From NCBI GenBank assembly GCA_030844895.1, contig CM061229.1, positions 136,493,206 through 136,557,205 of the forward strand: DNA of 64,000 bases. The letters are read 5' to 3'. The notes under the pieces are model-generated. The model saw only the letters and a program-made list of their open reading frames with translations, had not been told where the DNA came from and made no database searches. How positions within the stretch are numbered: position 1 is the stretch's first letter; the number at the start of each line of letters is the position of its first letter. Shown piece by piece: positions 33,854-44,455 of the stretch. Both the position numbers and the translations under genes were made by a program. The DNA comes from Ambrosia x helenae (Eukaryota > Streptophyta > Magnoliopsida > Asterales > Asteraceae).

Positions 33854-34243
33854 TCTATTAAATGAGAGACACTTCTACAGTGTCTCTCCTTTAAATTACT
33901 ATTATGCCCTCCACAATAAATTACTATTATGCCCTCTTTAAAATTGAGAAAATAGGCTGCCAACCTGAGACACTTTAATTTCTTTCAGTTTGACCACCAA
34001 ACTTTGATCATCAATCTTTTAGCTTTTAGGATTTCAAAATTTGACCACCAAACTTTTAGCTTTTAACAACGAGTATTTTTTTGAAACCCACGCGAGAATA
34101 ACAGTCACTTACTATTATCTTTTAGGTCCACGAAACTCTCCACGCAACAGGAGCTCCCACAGCAACACGCGATCTTTAACGTCCATCAAACCGTTAACGC
34201 AACAGGAGCTTCCGCTGCGAAGCACGGGGTAATAGATACCTAG
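33854..34243 (+). mobile_element. small non-autonomous Helitron (390 bp)
   Basis: Starts TCTATTAAATGAGAGAC after A (33853) and ends CTAG at 34243 followed by T. A hairpin CCGCTGCGAAGCACGG lies at 34212-34227. It begins eight bases beyond the previous Helitron end. Confidence 0.72.
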
Positions 34244-34417
34244 TAATAATAATAGATTCTTACAAACAGTCAGTGTCACATACAGTTTATAATCAGCCCA
34301 TTAAACTAAAATTTTATTTGGGCCTACTGTCAGGCGCATATGGGCCGTTCTTGGAGTTTGAATTAATAAAATCTTAACCAATTGGAAATGGAAATAAACA
34401 ATAGTCTTGTCAAAAAG

Positions 34418-34601
34418 CAGTGGCGTAGCTCTTAAGGGGTGGGAGTAGCGGCCGACTCCCCGAATTTTCGCTCAAAAAGTTCTGACTATATGGTATTCGT
34501 CTAGAAATTTTTGGTATATACGGTTTCGACCCCCCGAAACTAGTGATTTTCGATCCCCGGTAACTTCCGACCCCCCAAAGTTTCGAATCAAGCTTCGTCA
34601 C
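34418..34601. mobile_element. hAT-type MITE, CAGTGGCG family
   Basis: Starts CAGTGGCGTAGC and ends AAGCTTCGTCAC. The flanks TCAAAAAG and TCAAAAGT are a slightly decayed 8-bp duplication. Related to 4322-4492. Confidence 0.7.
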
Positions 34602-34611
34602 TCAAAAGTGT

Positions 34612-34962
34612 TTGGTCGAATGGTCGGTAATCGAAAATCACAACTTCATATACTTCAGAAGATGACAAGAACATTAAAAAGGGCAAAAATAAAACGTGCT
34701 GATTAAAGAAATTAAGCGTATTATATTGTGATGACAAGAAAGTAAGCTTAAGATGGAAGCAAAGTGGGGTGACAAGAGTGGTTGATTTAACAATCGACCA
34801 AAATTCAAACTATCCTTTGAATTACATCCTCATTCATATTTTTTTCTACTAGATGAAAACATAACATATTGTAGGTGATATTTATTTCAATAAAAGTTGC
34901 ATGATTTAGTATTATAAGAGTACTCCAACAAACCATTGAATTTGTAATTTATAAATGGTTTA
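34612..34962. other. spacer
   Basis: No feature recognised. Confidence 0.5.
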
Positions 34963-35332
34963 TTGGATTTAGATACTCCCAACTTTCAGAGTTTGGCCGA
35001 CAATACTCCCAACTACGAAAATGTTTGTCAACACTTCCAACTTTTAAGGTATTTTCCACTGGCACTCCCAAACTAACCCAGTTAGTTTGCTGATGTGGCC
35101 ATTATTGCTAACATGGCATGCTGTGGAAGATGATGTGTCATCTTATGTGTCATCTACGTCAGCATGCCATGTCAGCAATAATGGCTACGTCAGCAAACTA
35201 ACTGAACAAAATAACTGGTTAGTTTGGGAGTGCCAGTGGAAAATACCTTGAAAGTTGGGAGTGCTGATAAACATTTTTGTAGTTAGGAGTATTGCCAGCC
35301 AAACTCTGAAAGTTGAGGCTATTTAAATCCAA
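34963..35332. mobile_element. foldback (hairpin) MITE, TA-flanked (370 bp)
   Basis: Two ~165-bp arms are near-perfect inverted copies (ACTTTCAGAGTTTGGC / GCCAAACTCTGAAAGT; GGTATTTTCCACTGGCACTC and its complement). TA lies on each side. Unlabelled superfamily; it could be a mariner-type foldback. Confidence 0.7.
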
Positions 35333-35499
35333 TATTCCTTTATAAATTATTAGTCTTTATACTCATTATTGATATCTATTTATTCAGTTGTGATAATTTC
35401 ATAGGTAAGTGTTCTGTGTTCAGGAAAAAATATCTATTTTCGTCATGAAATAAATAATGATAAACCTGTTTTAATGAAAAATTTTATGATTAACACAAA
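35333..35499. other. spacer
   Basis: No feature recognised. Confidence 0.4.
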
Positions 35500-36952
35500 G
35501 GCCAGTCCTCAAAACAAGGACCGCCACCAAAACTTACAATCCATACATAGGGTATTTCACCCAATCATCCCAATCCACGTTTTTGAACCTAGTTCTATGT
35601 TTAAACAAAAAAAAGGATAAAACTTTCACCGTCGCCACCATATCCACAACTCAAGGGCTCGAACTCTGGAAAACTTTTTTATTACGCTCATTCCATAAAA
35701 CCCAACAAGACACCATCAAGATACCTCTTAAAATATTTTTCTTCCACCTGGAATAATTGACCGCAAAATCCATTTCCAGCACCTCCTTAACCGATCGAAA
35801 CATGCTCCCACTAATCCTACACCATCTCCAAATATTGCTCCAAAATCCAAAAGCAACACCACAATCAACAATAAGGCGCTGCAAAGTTTCGATACCTGTA
35901 TCACATAAGGGGCATGATATATTCACAATATTAACCTTCCTTCTTAACAGAGCATCACGGGTCAGCAAACGATCCAGGTCCATTCTCCAAGCGAATACAT
36001 TCACTTTAATCGACACCCAAGACTCCCACTTCATAACCGCATTAGATCGCCTAGAACCATCCTTTCCAGCCATTTTTTAACAGCAACGACAGCGAACACC
36101 CCATTTTTATCCGGTTCCCAAACCCACGTGTCCTCCCCCCCCCCCCCCCCCCCCCGTAGCAAACCGTGAGAGCAAAAACACAGCATCCCGCGCTTCAGAA
36201 ATAGTCGCAACAGTGTTCGTTTCCATCACCCAAGAGTCTGCAATCAGCACTTTATTTCCTTCCTTTATTAATCGCATACCCACCGTATCATTTTTCCTGT
36301 TATCTGAGCTGTACAGACCTGGCCATCTGTCTTTTAACGGGACCGGACGAAGCCACAAGTCATTCCAGAATCTAAATGATTCTCCACTCCCAAGCTTACC
36401 CCTTAAACGAGACTTAAAAGTAACCCCGTCTATAACCACCTTTTCCAAATGACGGACAATATTCTTCCAACAGCCGGGTATCGACTTATTTAAAGGAAGA
36501 AACACCCAACGAATTCTACCTCCATGAATGCACTCAATGACCCTCCTCCACATGCCTTTAATATCGGATTTAAATCTAAAAGACCACTTTGCTAAGAAAG
36601 CCGTGTTTACATCCTAAAGTTTGGTAATACCCAATCCCCCTTCCTTCTTTGGCTTTGTAACAATATCCCAACAAACCCAATGCATACCTTTACCCTCCTT
36701 ACACCCCAACCATAAGAATTTCCGCATCATTTTTTCAATGGTTTCAATAACGGCGGCCGGTGCCTTGTAAATAGATAGGTAATACACCAGTAAACTAGCT
36801 AACACTGACTTTAACAAAGTAAGCCGCCCACCAATAGAAAGAAGTTTAGACTTCCAAGAACTCAAACGAGTTCGGATCGTATCCACAACCGGATCTCAAT
36901 TTGAAATCTGATTCATATTCGCTCCCACTTTAATGCCTAAATAAGTAAAATG
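35500..36952 (-). pseudogene. 5'-truncated LINE (L1-type non-LTR retrotransposon)
   Basis: The minus strand carries the end of an L1-type reverse transcriptase (VDTIRTRLSSWKSKLLSIGG, GGRLTLLKSVLASL, FLWLGCKEGKGMHWVCWD) and then SGESFRFWNDLWL. The zf-RVT C-terminal zinc domain follows (KVNVFAWRMDLDRLLTRD, CPLCDTGIETLQRL). The catalytic part of RT and the endonuclease are missing, typical of 5' truncation at about 36952. In-frame stops, frame changes and a 21-C run at 36135-36155 interrupt it. The 3' border at the left is not sharp; no clear A-tail was seen. Confidence 0.88.
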
Positions 36953-37571
36953 ATCATAAATATAAAGGAACTATTTGTAATTGACAATTTTCTTTTAGAA
37001 AAAAAAAAAAAAAAACACAATCATGTTCAAAATTACCAAGTAGAGGACTTTAACATCACAAAAACTGGAGGGACTTTTGTAAAACAAACAGAAATGTTTA
37101 TATGGTATTCGCCCGAACAAATACGTACCATATAAGTTATCACACTTATATTAAAATCCCATACTACATGTATAAATAACATCTCCTACGTATACTAGTT
37201 TAGAAAAAAATAGTCGCCAAAGCAAAACCTTGTTGCGTGAGTTCGAGAATTTTGATCCAACATTCATGTCTGGAATGTAAGATAGACCCTTTGAGCGGTT
37301 CAACTCCAAGATAGACCCTTAAGCGGGTTAGACTCCAAGAAACTAGAGATAATTAGAGACAAGCTTTTAAGCCAAAAATTTGTACTACTTTTCATTCATG
37401 CAAACGGTACTTAAATAACAATAACAAAGATGAATGCAAAAGGGAAATCACTAAACATGGGATGATGCACTAGTGGAAGACTAATCAAAGGCAAATTAAT
37501 GCATCATATGAGAACATGGGATAGAGGTGAACGTGTGGGGTGACTAGAATGCAAAATCATAAGCTAGCTAG
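36953..37571. other. spacer
   Basis: A-run near 36999-37015 and two copies of AAGATAGACCCTT..GCGG around 37280-37330. No gene. Confidence 0.45.
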
Positions 37572-37574
37572 TAA

Positions 37575-37881
37575 GACTATATGGTATGGGCTCCGGCATA
37601 GGGGAGGCAACGCCATGCCGGGCCAAGCTACACCGCCCCCTGGTGCGGCAACGGCATGGGAGGCAACCTCTTGCCGTGGAAGCCGGGCCAAGTTTATTGT
37701 TTTTAATTGATTTTTTTATTATTTTTAATAATTCTGATCAATGAGGAGGCCCGTCATCATAGTGCACACCACCCCCTTGGAGGCCCATCATGAAGATGCC
37801 TCTCCTCCCACTCCTACGTGGCACCTACGTAGAGGCCCATCATGAAAATGCCACCCCTCTCCCTCTCCACACCATATAGTC
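37575..37881. mobile_element. Tourist-like MITE (307 bp)
   Basis: Ends GACTATATGGTATGGG / CACACCATATAGTC with TAA on both sides (37572-37574 and 37882-37884). Confidence 0.85.
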
Positions 37882-37884
37882 TAA

Positions 37885-39107
37885 AAGGCAACGTGGGTAT
37901 GTGGATATTCCCAGCTTGTATACGGACACATGATCGTATCATATCATGTACTTTAAAATAACCAATAGCTAGCTAGGTTAATGACAATAAGAGTGTTAGA
38001 AAGTATTTTGTAATAAGCATAATTAAACAACATTGCAGGATGGTGATTGGTGGTAGTAATTAAAGAGGAAATGGAGGTGGAAAAGCACTTGAGAAAATGG
38101 GGTCCGTGTGTGTTTGTGGGAGGCAATCACGTCACGTGTCATCATTCATCAACAAGATATATAGTAAGTAACATGATGGATTGGAGGGTGGGTCTTCCGA
38201 CATTAGGCCCCAAATTTGCCTAATACTTTAGTTTAGGGTTGGCGAGAACCCAATTTGTTTTTATAAAAATCATGTTTTCCATATTTATTTTGTGATATAT
38301 AGGATACAATTAGAAATGTTAAAGGAAGTTTCTAGCAATAGGTTATACTTAATGAATGATTAAGATAGTTTTTTTTTTTATATATTTGTTATGCTACTTT
38401 ATGAATAGTGATTTTGCATGTCAGAAGATTAGATAGTAAATCCATAGTTTTTAACTTAATGGTTACACTAAAGACGATCTTATTTGTTTATATGTGTTTG
38501 ATAAATTTATTGAAATTGCTTGTTAGGCTATTTGTTACCGTTTCATAATTTTTCACTGCCTTAAGTGATTGTCATGTATTGTAGACATGAACTCTCATTC
38601 ATTATTTTCACTTTTAGTGTGTAATTGTTTCATAAGTTTTCTTTATGCACAATCCACTAAAATCGTATTAAATTAAAAAAATTGAAAAAAAGGAAAAAGA
38701 TAAATGGTGATTATAAGTTGTATCTTGATTGGCCACATAAAAACATGCATCTCATTCACGTCGTGACTGCCCAAACGACCCCTCACTTTACGTCGGCCAC
38801 GCTCATAATAGCAGTCGCCTATGCCACATGGTATGAGCGTTATTCCATTACAGATAGCCTTATAAGCAGCTAGTTATAACATATAGTTGCGTATATACTA
38901 GACAAAAATATGTAGTATTCAAAAAGTGGATGGATCATAGAAGCACTCTCTAGTAGCATATAACCCAACAATTAACGACGTACTTATTTGATGCGTAAAA
39001 ATAACCCATCAATTTATATGGTGGTTAGGCCATTTAGGATGATTAAGATTTAAGAATGGACCTTTGATGTATAAATACTAAAAAGTGTAACTTAATTTGT
39101 AAATAGC
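37885..39107. other. intergenic, no gene seen
   Basis: Contains a G-box-type word CACGTG near 38132-38140 but no coding region nearby that it could serve. AT-rich. Confidence 0.45.
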
Positions 39108-39115
39108 ACTTCAAC

Positions 39116-39295
39116 CGGTGGCTGATCTAGAAATGAATTTCAGTAGTAACGTTTTTCATTTTTTTCATTTTAGTAGCAACGTTTTCCAAATTTCGTAAAA
39201 AAAAAAAAAACCAAAATTTCACTAATTTTTCACTACGCGTGCGAAGTTTAGCAGCAACAGACGCGGTACCTAGCTCTATGCTAGGTCCGCCCCTG
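39116..39295 (-). mobile_element. hAT-type MITE, CAGGGGCG family, inverted copy (180 bp)
   Basis: Ends CGGTGGCTGATCTAG / GGTCCGCCCCTG with exact 8-bp duplication ACTTCAAC at 39108-39115 and 39296-39303. Contains the same AACGTTTTTCATT and AATTTCGTAAAAAA core as 31035-31213 in reverse. Confidence 0.92.
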
Positions 39296-39500
39296 ACTTC
39301 AACTAACGTTATGTCTGGATAATTGGAACGAACAACATGTAGAAGACCATTCAACAGATTAGTTGTACTATATTTGTCAACTAAAGTAGATATTGGTATC
39401 GCCACTATCACAAAATAAAATAAAAAGTAAAATTTCTAAGGATAATCATAATCTGCCAACAATTTTTTTTAATTGGATTAAATATAAAGTTAATTGAAAT

Positions 39501-39634
39501 TAATAGCATAGGTCTATATTTGTAAATGATTGTAATTAATTATCTTGTGATCTCCTCCATATTAGGAGTGTCGGTTATTGTATTATATATTGAGATGAGA
39601 ATGAATGACAAAATCATCTTGAATAATTCTTATA
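39501..39634 (+). repeat. 5' LTR of the young copia element
   Basis: 134 bp, identical to 44100-44233, TA..TA termini. Confidence 0.95.
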
Positions 39635-39745
39635 TAGTATCAAGTCAACCCTCAAGATCCTAGCCTAACCCTACCCGCCGCCGACTTCTTTTGTTCCGGC
39701 AGCCTCACCTTTCCCTTCTGTTATTCTCCTCTCATCTCCCTTCTC

Positions 39746-41284
39746 ATGGATACTCCCCTTCATCCGGCCCTCACGGTCACTAATATCAAAACCCACGTCC
39801 CAATCATTCTGGAACAAGACTCGCCACACTATTCCATGTGGTCGACCCTTTTCCAGGTCCATTGCCGTGCGTACGAAGTTCTTGACCACCTGTCAGAACG
39901 TCCCACTGCTGCTGTCACGTCTGTCCAGGATCCAGCCAAGGTTGCCGAAGGCTCCAGGGCTGCGGCTCTCTGGTCACGACTAGACGCAATCGTATTGCAA
40001 TGGATTTATGCTACCATCTCACAACCCCTCCTGAACATCATCATTCAACCCGGTCAATCCGTGTTTGAAGCTTGGTCAGCCGTTCAGAATGAATTCTCTG
40101 ATAACAAGACAGCCCGGGCCATCTTCCTTGGTCAGGAGTTCGCCAATCTCAGCCTCGATAATTTTCAGTCTATGGCCGCATACTGCGAACATGTCAAACA
40201 TTTCGCAGATCAGCTTGCTAGTGTCGGGGCTCCCGTTGATGATCACATGCTTGTGATAAAAGTCTTAACCGGTCTCACAGAACTATACGACGGTATCTCT
40301 ACCGTCTTACAAGACAAAGACCCGCTGCCTACGTTCAATGAAATCCGATCCCGGTTAACATTCGAAGAAAGCAAAAAGAAGCGTCAGCTTGCCCGTTCTT
40401 CTCAGTCGGCAGCCACGGCTCTTGCCGCTTCTGTCACCACCAACTCATCTTCAAACACCTCACAAAACTACCCAACTCAGACTGCTCGACGAGGACGCGG
40501 ACGTGGACGTGGCCGCGGTCGCAACACGGGTAATCGAGGACGTGACCAGCCCTCCAACCCCAGCCATCCGTATATCGTATTTCCGTCAAACTGGACGGCC
40601 AGCCAGTGGGCTGGTCTGCTGAATGGTTCGCAAGGATGGTCCAATGGTTCGCAAGCTAGACAGGCCCAGGGAAATCAGGCCCAACCGCCCTGTCCATATC
40701 CATCTAAGCCCAACAACTCCTCTCAAGGCATTTTGGGCCCGCGTCCGGATCAAGCCCATCTTACCGGGTATACCCCCACCGACATTGAACAGGCCCTTTA
40801 CACGCTGTCTCTCAATCCTCCGGATCATGGCATGATGGACTCCGGTGCCTCGTCCCACTCGGCAAATCAGCAAGGTATATATTCCCCGTCTAATTTTAAT
40901 ACGTGCACTAATAAAAATATTATTGTTGGTAATGGCATGACTATCCCTGTTTTGGCCCAAGGTAACCAAACTTTACCTCCACCCTTCCCACCCCTTAAAC
41001 TCAATAATGTCCTGTTCGCACCTAATATCATTAAAAACTTAATTTCAGTTCGTCGCCTTACAACTGATAATTTAGTTTCTGTTGAGTTTGACCCATTTAG
41101 TTTACTTGTGAAGGATCTCAAAACTCGGGCTCCTATCCTACGATGCAATAGCACAGGCGATCTCTATCCACTGACTCAGCCTCTCCCGCTCAACCTCAAC
41201 CAACCCACGCCTTCACCATCATCTCTCAGGATCGCTGGCATCAAAGACTTGGTCACCCGGGCAACAATTTACTACAATCTTTAA
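39746..41284 (+). CDS. copia gag and protease
   Basis: Starts at an ATG (MDTPLHPALTVTNIKTHVP) 112 bp after the LTR. The gag domain is followed by an arginine/glycine-rich RNA-binding-like stretch (RRGRGRGRGRGRNTGNRGRD, residues ~249-268) and a proline-rich segment with QPPCPYPSKPN. No CCHC knuckle is visible; from family knowledge, a group of plant copia gags of this type also lacks it. The protease motif is MMDSGASSHSA. The frame is lost around 41205-41230, just before the integrase, so the last ~25 residues are off-frame. Confidence 0.9.
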   Translation: MDTPLHPALTVTNIKTHVPIILEQDSPHYSMWSTLFQVHCRAYEVLDHLSERPTAAVTSVQDPAKVAEGSRAAALWSRLDAIVLQWIYATISQPLLNIIIQPGQSVFEAWSAVQNEFSDNKTARAIFLGQEFANLSLDNFQSMAAYCEHVKHFADQLASVGAPVDDHMLVIKVLTGLTELYDGISTVLQDKDPLPTFNEIRSRLTFEESKKKRQLARSSQSAATALAASVTTNSSSNTSQNYPTQTARRGRGRGRGRGRNTGNRGRDQPSNPSHPYIVFPSNWTASQWAGLLNGSQGWSNGSQARQAQGNQAQPPCPYPSKPNNSSQGILGPRPDQAHLTGYTPTDIEQALYTLSLNPPDHGMMDSGASSHSANQQGIYSPSNFNTCTNKNIIVGNGMTIPVLAQGNQTLPPPFPPLKLNNVLFAPNIIKNLISVRRLTTDNLVSVEFDPFSLLVKDLKTRAPILRCNSTGDLYPLTQPLPLNLNQPTPSPSSLRIAGIKDLVTRATIYYNL

Positions 41285-41875
41285 AATTGTCGTCTTTTGT
41301 TGATTTTAGCAAACACAATAAAACCTTATGTCAATCTTGCATTTTTGGCAAAAGTGTTAGACTACCATTTTATGATTCTATTAATTGTACTCGTTTGCCT
41401 TTTGATATTGTGCACAGTGACCTTTGGACCTCACCCGTACTTAGTACGGGTGGCCACAAATATTATATCCTCTTCTTGGATGACTTCACCAATTTTCTTT
41501 GGACCTTCCCACTCACAAATAAATCCCAAGTTTTTAACATTTTTACCCAACTTCACAACCTCATTAATACCCAATTTGAACGGAAAATAAAACAGTTTCA
41601 ATGTGATAATGGCAAAGAATACTCAAACCAAAATTTCTTTAACTTTTGTCATCACAACGGTATGCAATTCCGTTTTTCTTGCCCATACACCTCCTCTCAA
41701 AACGGCAAAGCCGAACGAAAAATCCGCACTATAAATAATATGATTCGCACCCTATTAGCTCAAGCTTCCCTCCCACCCAATCTTTGGCATCATGCCTTAG
41801 AAACCGCCACCTACTTGCTTAACATTTTACTAGCAAAAACCATAACTTCCGCTCACCCACCTCTCTCCTATACAA
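41230..41875 (+). CDS. copia integrase domain
   Basis: Reads RWHQRLGHPG and CQSCIFGK (HHCC zinc region) and then the DDE core: D in FDIVHSDLWT, D in FQCDNGKEYS, E in SSQNGKAERK. The true coding frame is entered from gag through a one-base loss near 41205-41230. It leaves the frame again near 41870, before the VFGCLCYP segment. It lacks its own start because it is part of a polyprotein. Confidence 0.88.
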
Positions 41876-42160
41876 TGTCATACCCGAATACGATCATCTA
41901 CGCGTGTTCGGTTGTCTTTGCTATCCCGTTTCCCCCTCCACCAACATTCACAAACTTAACAACCGATCGAGCCCGTGTGTATTCCTAGGATACCCAACAA
42001 ACCATCGGGGTTATAAATGTCTTGACCTCTCCACCCATCAAATAATTGTTTCTCGCCATGTCCACTTTGAAGAAACAATTTTTCCTTATACCATCCAATC
42101 ACCTACTAACCCACCATCCTATGATTTCCTAAACCCCACAATCCACAAACTTCTGCCCCC
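41876..42160 (+). CDS. copia integrase C-terminal segment
   Basis: Third frame of the polyprotein: VFGCLCYPVSPSTNIHKLNN, CVFLGYPTNHRGYKC, VSRHVHFEE. This is the conserved end of copia integrase. Another one-base loss around 42145-42165 (near a run of five C) moves the frame to that of the reverse transcriptase. Confidence 0.85.
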
Positions 42161-44044
42161 ACAAACAATACTGACCTTACCCCTCCTCCCTCCAACAATC
42201 AACAAAACCCAACCACATCACCCTTACATACCCACGGCCCACCCACTACATCCGCACAGACCCACACCTTACCTACCAGCCCACCTTCTACGTCCCCCTC
42301 AAACACTAATTTCCCCACCACCGGCCCAACTACACCTTCCAGCCCATACCCCGTACCCGACCCAACTACTTCTTCTCTATCCGGCCCAAGTGTGCCACAT
42401 CAGACCCCACCCCCGGTCCCATCTCCTTCTCCCATCCAGTCCCCACCTTCCCCACCCCCTCCCCCACCCGCTCGGACCATTCATACTCGCTCCATGAGCG
42501 GTATAGTCAAACCAAAGCCACAATTTAACCTCCACACTACCACTGTCACACTTGTACCCAAAAACCCTCAGGTCGCCTTGGCCACTCCAGATTGGTATAA
42601 TGCCATGTCCAACGAGTTTAGTGCCCTTATTAAAAATAAGATCTGGGAACTTGTACCTCGCACACCTGATATGAACATTATACGATGCATGTGGTTGTTT
42701 AAACATAAGTACAGGTCTGATGGCAGTTTGGAGCGATATAAGGCTCGTCTGGTTTGTGATGGACGTAGTCAGGAACAGGGGATTGATTGTGGTGAGACTT
42801 TTAGCCCGGTTGTTAAACCGGCTACCATTCGGCTCGTACTCACCCTAGCTCTGGCGAATTCATGGAAAATACATCAACTTGATGTCACCAATGCCTTTCT
42901 TCATGGTAATCTGGCTGAAACTGTTTACATGCATCAACCAGTTGGTTTCCGTCATCGAGATTTTCCAGACCATGTTTGCCTGCTTAAGAAGTCTTTATAC
43001 GGCCTGAAACAGGCCCCTCGAGCCTGGTACCAGCGGTTCACCGACTTTGTTACGTCACAGGGTTTTCACCAGAGCAAGTCTGATCACTCGCTCTTTATTT
43101 ATAAGCAGGGACGTGATATTGCTTATCTTCTTATTTATGTTGACGACATCATTCTCACCACTTCTAATGATGCTCTTCGACAGCGACTTTTAGACACTCT
43201 TGCAGGTGAATTTGCTATGAAGGACTTAGGTCCTCTGTCATATTTTCTCGGCATACAGGTTACTCGCACTGGGAACAACATGTTCTTGTCTCAACAAGCT
43301 TATGCTCGTGATATCATTCACCGTGCAGTCATGGATTCTTGCAAGCCTGCCGCGACCCCTGTGGACACTCAGTCCAAATTATCATCTGACTCAGGTCCTT
43401 TATATGATGATCCTACTACCTATCGCAGTCTTGCAGGTGCTCTTCAGTACTTAACCTTTACCAGACCTGACATCTCATACGCTGTTCAGCAAATCTGTAT
43501 GTTCATGCACGCGCCTCGGGTCACTCACTGGAACGCATTGAAACGGATCATTCGTTACATTCACGGCACGTCTGATTTTGGTCTCCATCTCAATCCTGCT
43601 CAGTCATTATCTCTTATGGCTTATACTGACGCTGACTGGGCCGGTTGTCCTGATACTCGCCGGTCTACCTCTGGATACTGTGTTTATTTTGGTGACAGTC
43701 TCATCTCCTGGTCCTCCAAGCGGCAGTCGACTATTTCCCGTTCCAGTGCTGAAGCCGAATACCGTGGCGTCGCCAATGTAGTTGCTGAACTCTGCTGGAT
43801 TCGCAATCTCCTCTTGGAACTGCATCTTCCTGTCACACGTGCTTCTCTGGTCTACTGTGACAACGTCAGTGCTATATATCTGTCGGGAAATCCAGTGCAA
43901 CATCAACGTACAAAGCACATTGAGCTCGACATTCACTTTGTTCGTGAACAGGTTCAGCGAGGCTGCGTTCGAGTTCTCCATGTCCCGTCCAGGCACCAGA
44001 TCGCTGATATCTTCACAAAAGGACTTCCTCGGGGTCCTCTTTGA
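42161..44044 (+). CDS. copia reverse transcriptase and RNase H
   Basis: A proline/serine/threonine-rich linker to about 42475 is followed by RT: WYNAMSNEFSALIKNKIWEL, YKARLVCDGRSQEQGIDCGE and the catalytic YVDDI (LLIYVDDIILTT). RNase H follows: AYTDADWAGCPDTRRSTSGY, SRSSAEAEYRG, CDNVSA, DIFTKGLPRG. This long stretch is uninterrupted. It ends 55 bp before the 3' LTR. Apart from the three frame losses the copy looks functional. Confidence 0.93.
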   Translation, partial: TNNTDLTPPPSNNQQNPTTSPLHTHGPPTTSAQTHTLPTSPPSTSPSNTNFPTTGPTTPSSPYPVPDPTTSSLSGPSVPHQTPPPVPSPSPIQSPPSPPPPPPARTIHTRSMSGIVKPKPQFNLHTTTVTLVPKNPQVALATPDWYNAMSNEFSALIKNKIWELVPRTPDMNIIRCMWLFKHKYRSDGSLERYKARLVCDGRSQEQGIDCGETFSPVVKPATIRLVLTLALANSWKIHQLDVTNAFLHGNLAETVYMHQPVGFRHRDFPDHVCLLKKSLYGLKQAPRAWYQRFTDFVTSQGFHQSKSDHSLFIYKQGRDIAYLLIYVDDIILTTSNDALRQRLLDTLAGEFAMKDLGPLSYFLGIQVTRTGNNMFLSQQAYARDIIHRAVMDSCKPAATPVDTQSKLSSDSGPLYDDPTTYRSLAGALQYLTFTRPDISYAVQQICMFMHAPRVTHWNALKRIIRYIHGTSDFGLHLNPAQSLSLMAYTDADWAGCPDTRRSTSGYCVYFGDSLISWSSKRQSTISRSSAEAEYRGVANVVAELCWIRNLLLELHLPVTRASLVYCDNVSAIYLSGNPVQHQRTKHIELDIHFVREQVQRGCVRVLHVPSRHQIADIFTKGLPRGPL

Positions 44045-44099
44045 TGACTTTCGCTCCAGTCTCAGCATTCGTCCACCCTACGCTTCGACTGCGGGGGTG

Positions 44100-44233
44100 T
44101 AATAGCATAGGTCTATATTTGTAAATGATTGTAATTAATTATCTTGTGATCTCCTCCATATTAGGAGTGTCGGTTATTGTATTATATATTGAGATGAGAA
44201 TGAATGACAAAATCATCTTGAATAATTCTTATA
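44100..44233 (+). repeat. 3' LTR of the young copia element
   Basis: 134 bp, identical to the 5' LTR, directly followed by the GAAAT duplication. Confidence 0.95.
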
Positions 44234-44455
44234 GAAATCATATAAACCGTAGTTTTGATATCATACCACTAGGAGTACAATTAGACAAGTCGATCTATGT
44301 ATATACTAGAAAGACAATATAAAAATGAGTAAGAATCCAAATTAATTGCATTACCCTATATATATCTATCTATTAAAAGCACAATGTTTTGAATAGTAGT
44401 GATGGGCTATTATTGGTGCAGGATGGCGATGGTGTGCTCTCAAGTAGAACTATAT

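Larger units (their letters stand above)
39501..44233 (+). mobile_element. young Ty1/copia element (Ale/Retrofit-like) with TA..TA LTR ends
   Basis: LTRs of 134 bp (39501-39634 and 44100-44233) are identical by eye and flanked by an exact 5-bp duplication GAAAT (39496-39500 and 44234-44238). LTRs start TAATAGCATAGG and end AATTCTTATA instead of TG..CA. A primer-site-like TAGTATCAAG follows the first LTR, and a purine-rich CTGCGGGGGTG precedes the second. Gag, PR, INT, RT and RNase H are all present in copia order, but the frame changes three times, each time by the loss of one base. Lineage is inferred from the short LTR and gag type. Confidence 0.95.
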
